NCBI GenBank assembly: GCA_016703945.1
Contig: JADJBC010000041.1
Coordinates: forward strand, 160,387-224,386
Source: Candidatus Aalborgicola danicus
GTDB lineage: Bacteria; Pseudomonadota; Gammaproteobacteria; Burkholderiales; Burkholderiaceae_C
Length of the DNA: 64,000 bases
Reading direction: 5' to 3'
Part shown: in pieces, positions 17,588 through 24,853 of the stretch
Layout of the letters: every line of letters begins with the position of its first letter
Numbering within the stretch: the first letter of the stretch is position 1
Program-made: the position numbers and the translations under genes
The notes under the pieces: model-generated
What the model saw: the letters and a program-made list of their open reading frames with translations, nothing else
Databases searched by the model: none
Told to the model about the DNA's origin: nothing

Positions 17588-18153
17588 GTGGCTTCGGGTT
17601 TCATATACCAATGGAGCTCCAGGCACTCCCGCAAACGCAGGCGGGCCCGGTGGAGCTGAACGTACAGGTTGGTCGGAGTCAGCAGCAACTCCTTACAGAT
17701 TTCTTCACTGGAAAGCTCCAGCCATTCCCGCATCAGAAACAAGCGACCCTGGGTGGCGGGTAGTTTGTTGACGCAGGCTTCGAGGATGGCAAAAAACTGT
17801 TGGCTGCTGGCCTGTTGTTCCGGGTTTCCCCAGTCTGCCGGCGCTTCAACGAAATGGCCGTCGGTGTGAAAGGCGATGGATTCGAGCGGGTCCGCTTGCG
17901 CGTCCTCCGATGTTTCGAGGCCGCTGACTTCGCGGTGGTGATGGCGCAGGGCGTCAACGACTTTGTGTTTCAGAATACCAACCAGCCAGGTCTTGAGCTG
18001 CGAGCGGTTACCAAACGATTGCGGTTTGGCCAGTGCCGCCACCACGGTTTCTGATACGGCGTCTTCCGCCCAGGCGTCGTTGCGCAATTGGAGGCGTGCG
18101 AATTTGAGCAGGTAGTCCTGCAGCGCAACGATTTGTTGTTCGAAACTGCTCAT
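17584..18153 (-). CDS. ECF-type RNA polymerase sigma factor (TIGR02943-like)
   Basis: A 189-residue sigma-70 family protein. Region 2 is about 10-70 (FARLQLRNDAWAEDAVSETV, then KTWLVGILKHKVVDALRHH). Region 4 is about 120-180 (FLMREWLELSSEEICKELLL, then NLYVQLHRARLRLRECLE). The pattern matches the TIGR02943 group, often paired with a small zinc anti-sigma factor. The ATG at 18153 is preferred to one 24 bp upstream because MSSFEQQ is the natural N-terminus. It is divergent from bufA across a 187-bp promoter region, suggesting it drives that operon. Confidence 0.85.
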   Translation of the reverse strand: MSSFEQQIVALQDYLLKFARLQLRNDAWAEDAVSETVVAALAKPQSFGNRSQLKTWLVGILKHKVVDALRHHHREVSGLETSEDAQADPLESIAFHTDGHFVEAPADWGNPEQQASSQQFFAILEACVNKLPATQGRLFLMREWLELSSEEICKELLLTPTNLYVQLHRARLRLRECLELHWYMKPEAT

Positions 18154-18340
18154 CGGGTCCCATTCAATGGCGCACACGGGTCGCTCGTGAAAAGTGCGAT
18201 GGTAAACCCGGAGACGAGATAATTTGAATGGTCTGTAAGAAAGCGACCCTGCACCAGACTAAACCGTAACCAGCAACAAGGTGCAATCTGTGTGCGTCTC
18301 CGCTGGTTTTACTTTAACTGTCCCTTTTAGGAGTTTTCCA
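18154..18340. promoter_or_regulatory. Divergent promoter region, sigma factor / bufA
   Basis: Both directions contain CGTCTC at a plausible -10 distance: plus strand 18295-18300 (about 40 bp before bufA) and minus strand 18211-18216 (about 58 bp before the sigma gene). CGTC-type -10 elements are usual for ECF sigma factors. The -35 elements are not clear, so a shared ECF promoter is only a suggestion. An AGGAG ribosome binding site for bufA is at 18329-18333. Confidence 0.4.
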
Positions 18341-18613
18341 ATGAACCAACGTGCCATGATCGCTGCCACGGCAGCCGCTGTGATGTCCCTGTCGATGGTG
18401 TCGGTGCCAGCAGCCGCCCAGGAAAAAGAGAAATGTTTTGGTATTGCCAAGGCGGGTCAAAACGATTGCGCCAGCGTGAATGGTGCCCACTCCTGCGCCG
18501 GCCAGTCCAAGGTCGACATGGACAAAATGGAATGGAAATATGTGGCCAAGGGCAGTTGCAAGAGCATGAAGGGTCTGAGCCTGGATGAAGCCAAGGCCGC
18601 AAAAAAGGCGTAA
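18341..18613 (+). CDS. bufA: Bufferin-type RiPP precursor, DUF2282 family (BufA-like)
   Basis: A 90-residue secreted precursor. It has a signal peptide (about 1-27, MNQRAMIAATAAAVMSLSMV... ending AAA-Q) and a mature part with EKCFGIAKAGQNDCASV, HSCAGQSK and KGSCKSM, giving the four conserved Cys of DUF2282. In the bufferin family the Cys are modified by a DUF692 enzyme with a DUF2063 partner, and the product binds copper in the periplasm. Both partners follow directly downstream. An AGGAG ribosome binding site precedes the ATG. Confidence 0.88.
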   Translation: MNQRAMIAATAAAVMSLSMVSVPAAAQEKEKCFGIAKAGQNDCASVNGAHSCAGQSKVDMDKMEWKYVAKGSCKSMKGLSLDEAKAAKKA

Positions 18614-18658
18614 CGCCCTGGATTGCGTGTATCGCGCCTTTTTCTTGAGTTTGAGGCC

Positions 18659-19627
18659 ATGACACGCCTGACCGTGGAAGATGCCGATACGGCAGCCGCC
18701 AGCAACGAGAACGAGGCAAATGTGGCGAACGTGGGGAATGTGGGTATCGGCTGGCGGCATCCCCATTACGCCGAGTTGCTGGAGCGCCTACCAGCCTTGG
18801 ATTTTCTCGAAGTGCACTCCGAGAATTTCTTTGCGCCGGGCGGAGCGTCCCAGGCCGTGCTGGAGCAAGGGCGTGCCCACTATCCCGTCAGCCTGCATGG
18901 CGTCGGTCTGTCACTGGGCTCGGCCGCGGGCCTGGATGATTGGCATCTGGACCAGTTGCAGCGTCTGGTGCAACACATTGACCCGGTGCGGGTGAGTGAC
19001 CATGCCTCCTTTGCGCGCGGCGTTTTCAAAGGCGCCGTCGTGCATGCGGCTGATCTGCTGCCGATCCCGTTCAGTTCCGAGGCGCTCGACGTGTTGTGCG
19101 CCAATGTCAGCCGGGTGCAGGACCGTCTGCAGCGACGGTTCATGGTGGAAAACCTGTCTGCCTATCTGCGCTGGAAGTTGCCAGACACGGAACGCGTCTG
19201 GGCGGAAACCGAATTCCTGACCACCCTGGCCCGCCGTACCGGCTGTCAGCTGTTGGTGGATGTGAACAATATTTATGTCAACGCCTTGAACGCGCAGTTG
19301 CGCGAAGGCAGTGTGTGTGATCCGGTGCAAGCCTGCCGCGAATGGCTGGATGCCATTCCTGCTGACATCGTGGGCGAAATGCATCTGGCAGGGCATTGCC
19401 GTGTCAGCGACGAACACGGTGACATCGCTATCGACGACCATGGCAGCCAGGTCTGTGACCCGGTCTGGGACTTGTACCGACAGGCGGTGTCGCGTTTTGG
19501 CGCCGTGCCGACGTTGCTGGAATGGGACACCGATGTGCCAACGCTGGACGTCTTGCTAGACGAAGTGCGGCGTGCCCGCGGAGTCTGCGCCGAAGTGGCG
19601 GCCCTGTCGGTTGGGGTGCCAGCATGA
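18659..19627 (+). CDS. bufB: MNIO-family (DUF692) RiPP-modifying enzyme, BufB-like
   Basis: A 322-residue TIM-barrel enzyme of the multinuclear non-heme iron oxidase (MNIO, formerly DUF692) family. Motifs along the chain are SLHGVGLSLGS, VSDHASF, VENLSAY, LLVDVNNIYVN, EMHLAGHC, IDDHG and LLEWDTDVP; their His, Asp and Glu residues are the expected metal ligands. It is expected to oxidise Cys of the bufA peptide to thiooxazole-type groups. The ATG at 18659 has GAGG upstream; an alternative TTG at 18623 adds 12 residues. The end overlaps bufC (ATGA). Confidence 0.9.
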   Translation: MTRLTVEDADTAAASNENEANVANVGNVGIGWRHPHYAELLERLPALDFLEVHSENFFAPGGASQAVLEQGRAHYPVSLHGVGLSLGSAAGLDDWHLDQLQRLVQHIDPVRVSDHASFARGVFKGAVVHAADLLPIPFSSEALDVLCANVSRVQDRLQRRFMVENLSAYLRWKLPDTERVWAETEFLTTLARRTGCQLLVDVNNIYVNALNAQLREGSVCDPVQACREWLDAIPADIVGEMHLAGHCRVSDEHGDIAIDDHGSQVCDPVWDLYRQAVSRFGAVPTLLEWDTDVPTLDVLLDEVRRARGVCAEVAALSVGVPA

Positions 19628-20421
19628 GCAACCTGGCCCGGCAGCAGCAGGCCCTGCTGGATGCCCTGTTGGCATGGCCCCCAAAAAATGCTATAAAAAA
19701 CATAGCTGCTTACGCAATTGATTCGAGGGCTAGAGGCCTAAAAGCCTATCAAACCCATGGACATATGCTGGCCCAACGCGCGTTGCAAGCAGCCTACCCG
19801 GTGGTGGCGCAGATGCTGGGGGAGGAGAGTTTTGCCGACCTGGCCCGTGCCCTGTGGCACGCCCAACCGCCGGTGCGTGGTGACATCGCGTGCTGGGGCA
19901 GTGGTTTGCCGGCCTTTTTGCAAACCAGTGAACAGTTGCAGGACGAGCCATATTTGCCGGATGTGGCGCGGGTGGAATGGGGGTTGCACCAGTGCGCTGG
20001 GGCGTCTGACCGTGCTGCGGACTTGTCGACATTGGCCTTGCTGACCACGGACGACCCCGCCAGCCTCACTCTGGTGCTGGCGCCGGGCTGTGCAGTGGTG
20101 CGCAGTGCCTGGCCTATTGCCAGCATTCTTGGTGCCCACCTGGACGGCCAGCCCTCGTTGCAAGAGGCCGGGGCTCAACTGAGGGCCGGCGTGGCGCAGG
20201 ATGTGGTGGTCTGGCGCGCCGGGTTGAAACCCCGCTTTCGGCTGGCGGTAGATGGCGAGGTCGGGGCGGTGATGGCGTTGTTGCGTGGAGAGTCCCTGGA
20301 CCAGGCGTTATCACTGGCGCCTCAACTCGATTTCGCTCTCTGGTTGCCCATGGCCGTGCAAAGCGGTTTGCTTGTGTCGGTCCAGGTTTTACCAGGTGGA
20401 CTGGGGAGCACCGCCGCTTGA
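19624..20421 (+). CDS. bufC: DUF2063 partner protein of the bufferin maturase, BufC-like
   Basis: A 265-residue protein that starts inside the bufB stop (ATGA). The N-terminal part (about 1-100) fits the DUF2063 DNA-binding-like fold: MSNLARQQQALLDALL, then YQTHGHMLAQRALQAAYPVV and MLGEESFADLARAL. In MNIO systems this protein delivers the precursor to the enzyme. A dispersed repeat (19690-19738) is inserted in frame after residue 22, encoding about 16 residues (NAIKNIAAYAIDSRARG). The frame stays open. Confidence 0.85.
   Translation: MSNLARQQQALLDALLAWPPKNAIKNIAAYAIDSRARGLKAYQTHGHMLAQRALQAAYPVVAQMLGEESFADLARALWHAQPPVRGDIACWGSGLPAFLQTSEQLQDEPYLPDVARVEWGLHQCAGASDRAADLSTLALLTTDDPASLTLVLAPGCAVVRSAWPIASILGAHLDGQPSLQEAGAQLRAGVAQDVVVWRAGLKPRFRLAVDGEVGAVMALLRGESLDQALSLAPQLDFALWLPMAVQSGLLVSVQVLPGGLGSTAA
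19690..19738 (+). repeat. Dispersed ~50-bp repeat, copy inside bufC
   Basis: Starts GCTATAAAAAACATAGCTGC and ends CGAGGGCTAGAGGCC. It is the clearest copy of the family, read in frame in the N-terminal part of bufC. Confidence 0.75.
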
Positions 20422-20472
20422 TATGGGTGCACCATTGCGCATCCCAACGGCCGCACAGCCCAACGCCTTGCC

Positions 20473-22677
20473 ATGGAACCTACCCCAACCCATCACACGC
20501 CGGTGACGCCTAGCACCACAATGCCGGCTGATTTGCCAGGCATGGCAGAGCAAGCGTGGCAGCGTTGGTGGCCGCAACGCATAGGCTGGCGGCTGGCGCT
20601 GGGGTTTGGTGTGCTGGTGGTCTTGATGCTGGTGGCATTGGCGCAAGCGACCTACCAGATCCGCAACATCACCGGTGTCACGCAACGCTTTGCGACCGGT
20701 GACATGCAACGTTTGCTGAGGGTGCAGGCCTTGTCCATGCAGACCGAAGGGGTTGGCAACGCGTTGATTCGGCTAATCAATGCCCCACGTGACAGCCGCG
20801 TTGCGGAATATGCCGATGTGGACGAACGCAATCGGCGCATCGACGGCGCGATTGAGTCGCTTGTCCAAGACATGCGGGGCTCTGACCAAGAGGAAAACCT
20901 TAAGCGTTTGGTCGAATGCCGTGCGGTCTACGCGGCGGCCTTTATTGCTACAGCCGACGAGATTGAGGCTGATAACTCTTCGCAAGCCTGGCGTTTGCTC
21001 AACGACCGTGTCAATCCCGCATTAAAAACCATGCTGGTGGAATCGAACGCCTTGTTGCAGAGTGAGCGGCAACGGATCGAGTCGCAACTGGACGACGCCC
21101 AACGCCAATTCGAGCGCGCTGCGCTGTGGGTGGCGGGTCTGTCGCTGCTGGCTGTGGTGTTGGCCACGTGGCTGGGGGTACGCACCACCCGCAGCGTGGT
21201 GGGCCCGCTGGCGCAGCTCGAAGTGGCGGCCCAGCGCATTGCCGAAGGCGACTACAGCAGCCGTGTGTCCACCACCCGCACACAAGAGGTTGACCGCGTT
21301 GGCCAGGCCCTGAACACCATGACCGACGCCGTGGCGCAACGTGAACGCGACATCGAACACCTAGCCTTCCACGACCCGCTGACCGGTTTGCCCAACCGCA
21401 CGGCGCTGTTCCAGCCCCAGCAAGCCAGCGCAACCGAACCCCATTGCCTGGCGCTGATGGACTTGGCCCGCCTCAAGGCCATCAACGAAACCTTGGGCTA
21501 CACCACCGGCGATACGCTGATCCAGCAAACGGCGCAGCGCGCCAGCCTGGCACTGCAGCAGGCTGCGGCCGATGGATTGATAGGCCCGGACCCCATCGTG
21601 GCGCGCCTGTCCGGTGGCACCTTTGCTGCGATCTTTTCCGCCCCCAACCGGGCGACTGTGGAGGCTCTACGCGAACGCATCGAGCAAGCCATGGGCGCGC
21701 CGGTGCAATGCAGCGGCCATAGTGTGGATTTGAGCTTGACGTATGGCCTGGCGGACTCTGGCGACCGGGCACAGGGTAGCAAAGCATTGCCGGTGGACAC
21801 GCTGCTGCGCAATGCCGAGGTGGCCCTGCACAGCGCCAAGCGGGCGGCCGTGGGCTTTGCCTGGCACAGCGAGGCGCAAGAGGCGGCGCGTTTGAGCCAC
21901 CTGAGTCTGCTGTCGGATTTGCGCCAGGCGGTGGCCACCTCCCAATTGCAGATGTGGTTGCAACCCAAGTTCTCACTGGCCACGGGCAGGGCCGTCGGCA
22001 CCGAGGCCCTGGTGCGCTGGCAGCACCCGACACGCGGCTTTGTGTCGCCAGCCGAGTTTGTGCCCTTTGCCGAACAGGCCGGCTACATCACCTTGGTCAC
22101 CGAATGGATGCTGCAGCAGGCCCTGCGCACGCTGGCCGTCTGGGCACCCACGCACCCCGAGCTGAGCATTGCGGTCAACGTCAGCACGCGCGATCTGCAA
22201 CACAAAGGCTTTGCCGAGCGTGTGGCCCGCATGATTGAGGCCAGTGGTGTGCCCGCCAAACGCCTGCGCCTGGAGATCACCGAGAGTGGCCTGATGGACG
22301 ACCCCACGCACAGTGTGGCCCTGCTGTACGAGCTGCGCGAGATCGGTACACCGCTGTCGATTGACGACTTCGGCACCGGCTATTCGTCGTTGGCCTACCT
22401 GCAAAAGTTGCCGGTCAGCGAGCTCAAAATTGACCGCAGTTTCGTTGACAAGCTGGACCAGTCTCCTGGCACCCAAAAGCTGGTGCGCGCCATGACCGAG
22501 ATGGGCCATGGCCTGGACTTGATGGTGACGGCCGAAGGTGTGGAGACCGAGGCCGAGCGCGAAACCATCACGCGCCTGGGCTGTGATGTGATGCAGGGTT
22601 ATCTGGCCAGCAAGCCACTGCATGGGGACAAGCTGCAAGCGTGGTTTGATGCGCTGCCGGTGCATGCCGCGTCCTAG
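20473..22677 (+). CDS. Membrane GGDEF/EAL protein, probable c-di-GMP phosphodiesterase
   Basis: A 734-residue protein. A first membrane segment (about 38-60, WRLALGFGVLVVLMLVALAQ) is followed by a helical periplasmic sensor (about 60-210), a second membrane segment (VAGLSLLAVVLATWLGV) and a HAMP linker. The GGDEF-like domain (about 300-460) has a degenerate signature, SGGTF instead of GG(D/E)EF. The EAL domain (about 470-730) has intact EALVRW, DDFGTGYSSL, KIDRSFV and AEGVET. The protein should therefore degrade rather than make c-di-GMP. It starts 51 bp after bufC and may be co-transcribed with it. Confidence 0.9.
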   Translation: MEPTPTHHTPVTPSTTMPADLPGMAEQAWQRWWPQRIGWRLALGFGVLVVLMLVALAQATYQIRNITGVTQRFATGDMQRLLRVQALSMQTEGVGNALIRLINAPRDSRVAEYADVDERNRRIDGAIESLVQDMRGSDQEENLKRLVECRAVYAAAFIATADEIEADNSSQAWRLLNDRVNPALKTMLVESNALLQSERQRIESQLDDAQRQFERAALWVAGLSLLAVVLATWLGVRTTRSVVGPLAQLEVAAQRIAEGDYSSRVSTTRTQEVDRVGQALNTMTDAVAQRERDIEHLAFHDPLTGLPNRTALFQPQQASATEPHCLALMDLARLKAINETLGYTTGDTLIQQTAQRASLALQQAAADGLIGPDPIVARLSGGTFAAIFSAPNRATVEALRERIEQAMGAPVQCSGHSVDLSLTYGLADSGDRAQGSKALPVDTLLRNAEVALHSAKRAAVGFAWHSEAQEAARLSHLSLLSDLRQAVATSQLQMWLQPKFSLATGRAVGTEALVRWQHPTRGFVSPAEFVPFAEQAGYITLVTEWMLQQALRTLAVWAPTHPELSIAVNVSTRDLQHKGFAERVARMIEASGVPAKRLRLEITESGLMDDPTHSVALLYELREIGTPLSIDDFGTGYSSLAYLQKLPVSELKIDRSFVDKLDQSPGTQKLVRAMTEMGHGLDLMVTAEGVETEAERETITRLGCDVMQGYLASKPLHGDKLQAWFDALPVHAAS

Positions 22678-22691
22678 CGCATTGCGCTGTC

Positions 22692-23079
22692 TTATTTGCC
22701 AATGTCGGTGGGGTCACCCAGCGATGCGTTCAATGCCACTGCTTCTAGTGTGAGACGGCTGGCAGTAGCCGAATCCACGCTGTCCCCCGCACGCAGTTCA
22801 ATAGTGGCCATTTCATATTTGCCGCCAGGTTTGAGACGGGGATTCAGGTGACGCAAGCGCTTGCCGCGCCAGAAACCGAATAACACCCGTTCTTCCTCCC
22901 GCACGGATCAGCAGCACCGGGCCGTTGGACAGGTAGACCAGATGGCCCCACTTGATGGCTTCGTCCAGCTTTGCACCGCTGCGAACGGCCGCGCGCAAGC
23001 TCTCAACACACGTGTGTTGCCAGCCGGTCAGTGCGGCGACATAGGCGTCCGGGTTGGTGGCGGGGGTTGACTTCTTCAT
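22692..23079 (-). pseudogene. DUF1801 (YdhG-like) gene with a one-base frameshift
   Basis: The N-terminal part (MKKSTPATNPDAYVAALTGW through LSNGPVLLIRA) and the C-terminal part (EEERVLFGFWRGKRLRHLNP onward) are both typical DUF1801 sequence but lie in different frames. Removing one G from the GGG run (plus-strand CCC at 22898-22900) restores a continuous 128-residue protein. This is a recent mutation or a sequencing error. The function of the family is uncertain. It converges on the GGDEF/EAL gene. Confidence 0.8.
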
Positions 23080-23108
23080 CCGTGGGAGGTCGCTGGACCC
23101 ATTAAAAC

Positions 23109-23157
23109 GCTACAAAAAAATAGTAGCTGACTACGCTATATCCACGAGGGCTAGCGG
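23109..23157 (+). repeat. Dispersed ~50-bp repeat, intergenic copy
   Basis: Starts GCTACAAAAAAATAGTAGCT and ends ACGAGGGCTAGCGG, between the DUF1801 start and the GNAT stop. Same family as the copies at 9815 and 19690. Confidence 0.65.
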
Positions 23158-23201
23158 TAAGTTTGATCCAAGACATTGTGCAGAAACCGTGAAGGGGTAT
23201 T

Positions 23202-23807
23202 TCAGTTCTTGGCGCAATGTTTGCGCCATTGCTCAGGCGTAATACGGTGCAGGATATGCCTTTTGAGCGGCCAGTCTGTCGGCACGCGCGGGTGGTCAAA
23301 GTCGGCCGCCTCGTCGCGCACCATGCCAATGCGCTCCATGACGCTGTGCGATGGCGTGTTGGTGGTTACGGACATGGCGACGACCTGCGGCAGCTCCAGG
23401 TGTGTGAACGCGAAGGCCAGCGCGGCCGTGGCGCCTTCGGTGGCGTAGCCCTGGTGCCAGGTCGCTGGGGCGAGGCGCCAGCCGATCTCTACGGCGGGCA
23501 TCCACGGTGCTTCATAACCGGGCAGGCTCAGGCCCACAAAACCAGAGAATGGATGGACGCCAGGAATCTCCAGCGCCCACATGCCCCAGCCGCGTTGCGT
23601 GATGCTGGCGCGTATGCGGTCAGCCTCGGCCTGTGCTTCTGCGCGGTTCAGCACGGCGGGGAAAAAGCGGCGGACCTCGGGGTCCGCATTCATCGCCGCC
23701 CAGGCGTCGATGTCGCTGTCCTTCCACTGGCGCAGCAATACACGCGGCGTGCGCAATTCGATTGGCGAGGTAAAGGTGCGCAGCACCAACGTGGGCACAC
23801 CGTGCAT
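23202..23807 (-). CDS. GNAT N-acetyltransferase (RimJ/RimL-like)
   Basis: A 201-residue acetyltransferase. ELRTPRVLLRQWKDSDIDAW at about 17-36 is the typical N-terminus of the RimJ/RimL-like Acetyltransf_3 group. The acetyl-CoA site region is WRLAPATWHQGYATEGATAA (about 110-129), followed by TNTPSHSVMERIGM. The substrate is unknown (a protein N-terminus or a small molecule). The start codon overlaps the stop of the upstream GST gene by one base, so the two are coupled. Confidence 0.88.
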   Translation of the reverse strand: MHGVPTLVLRTFTSPIELRTPRVLLRQWKDSDIDAWAAMNADPEVRRFFPAVLNRAEAQAEADRIRASITQRGWGMWALEIPGVHPFSGFVGLSLPGYEAPWMPAVEIGWRLAPATWHQGYATEGATAALAFAFTHLELPQVVAMSVTTNTPSHSVMERIGMVRDEAADFDHPRVPTDWPLKRHILHRITPEQWRKHCAKN

Positions 23808-24415
23808 TACTTGAGCAGCCCTTCCGCTTTCATAGCGGCCACCACGGCAGGACGCGCCGCCACACGGGCGCGGTAGGCGACGATGTTGGCGTACGGTGAC
23901 AAATCCAGCCCCACGTACTGCGCCCAGTTGGTAACGGTAAACAGGTAGCCGTCAGCCACCGTGAAGCTGTCACCCATCAGGTATTGTTTGTCTGCCAGTT
24001 CGCCGTCCACCCAATTCAGGCGTCCTTGCAGTTTGGTGATGGCAGCTGCCTTGGTCTCGGCGGGAGTGGCGGGGTCAAACAGCGGCGAGAAGCTTCGGTG
24101 CAGCTCGGTGCCGATAAAGGTCAACCATTCCTGCAGCTTGTAGCGCGCATAAGTTCCGTTGACGGGTGCCAGGTTTTTGGCCGGCACCTGGTCTGCAATG
24201 TATTGCACGATGGCCGGGCCTTCGTGCAGAGATCGGCCGTCGTCCAGCGTCAGGTAAGGCACGTAGCCCAGCGGGTTGATGGTGTAGTAGTCAGTGCCGT
24301 CGGGCAGCTTGTGCGTTTTGGTGGGTGCGGGGATGGCTTCAAAGGCCAGGCCAGCCTCGTGCAGAGCGATGTGGGGAGACAGGGAGCATGCGCCGGGGGA
24401 GTAATACAGCTTCAT
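23807..24415 (-). CDS. Glutathione S-transferase
   Basis: A 202-residue beta-class-like GST: MKLYYSPGACSLSPHIALHE with the catalytic Cys10 region, NPLGYVPYL (cis-Pro), an E-G-P-A-I-V-QYIAD segment, and a C-terminal helical domain (GDSFTVADGYLF). It conjugates or reduces electrophiles with glutathione. The frame is open upstream to 24688, but the ATG at 24415 is the conserved start. The upstream gap holds two hairpin elements. The gene is coupled to the GNAT gene. Confidence 0.93.
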   Translation of the reverse strand: MKLYYSPGACSLSPHIALHEAGLAFEAIPAPTKTHKLPDGTDYYTINPLGYVPYLTLDDGRSLHEGPAIVQYIADQVPAKNLAPVNGTYARYKLQEWLTFIGTELHRSFSPLFDPATPAETKAAAITKLQGRLNWVDGELADKQYLMGDSFTVADGYLFTVTNWAQYVGLDLSPYANIVAYRARVAARPAVVAAMKAEGLLK

Positions 24416-24501
24416 GGGATTCCTTGCTTCTTTTTGACAAATGAATGAGAGGCAGATACTACCTCTCGCATTGCTTTTGCGCTGCGTTTGGGTTATAGGC
24501 C

Positions 24502-24598
24502 CGCAGCAGGTATGGGGTGGCTGTTCTGCTCCGTGTCCCCCGCCCGCTGCGGGCTCCTCCTTGACCTGCGCAGAACAGCCACCCCATGCCTGCTGCTC
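24502..24598 (-). repeat. Large covarying hairpin element, copy A
   Basis: The core (24523-24576, reverse orientation) runs from GTTCTGCTCCGTGTCCCCC to CTCCTCCTTGACCTGCGC, with an inner stem GCCCG/CGGGC. The flanks form about 27-bp outer arms (24503-24529 against 24570-24597) whose sequence (CAGCAGG...ATGGGGTGGC) is found only at this copy. It lies upstream of the GST gene, about 100 bp from copy B, which points the other way. Confidence 0.75.
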
Positions 24599-24701
24599 GA
24601 ACCTTTGCTCGCAGCAGTTGGTCGTCGAAATCGCCTTGGTCGGTGGAGCGAGATGACGGACTTCTGTCTTCAGATCAGTACAAACCAAGCCCCGCTGTAT
24701 T

Positions 24702-24790
24702 CATCGGGTAGTGGGTTTTGCGCAGGTCAAGGAGGAGCAGAGGGCTTCGGCCCTCTGCGGGGGACACGGAGCAAAACCCGCTACCCGATG
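24702..24790 (+). repeat. Large covarying hairpin element, copy B
   Basis: Forward orientation. The conserved 5' block GCAGGTCAAGGAGGAG is followed by a 9-bp inner stem (GCAGAGGGC with a TTCG-type loop) and the conserved 3' block CGGGGGACACGGAGC. The outer arms are 20 bp (24702-24721 against 24771-24790) with one mismatch, and have their own sequence beginning CATCGGGTAG. Confidence 0.8.
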
Positions 24791-24853
24791 GATACGAACG
24801 TCACGTTGGCACTCACCCCCGGCCTGCCGCTCGACAGCTCGGGGCTTCCCCTT

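Noticed and set aside
23807..24688. Longer GST frame starting at 24688
   Set aside because: The extra 91 codons run through hairpin copy A; the conserved GST N-terminus starts at 24415.
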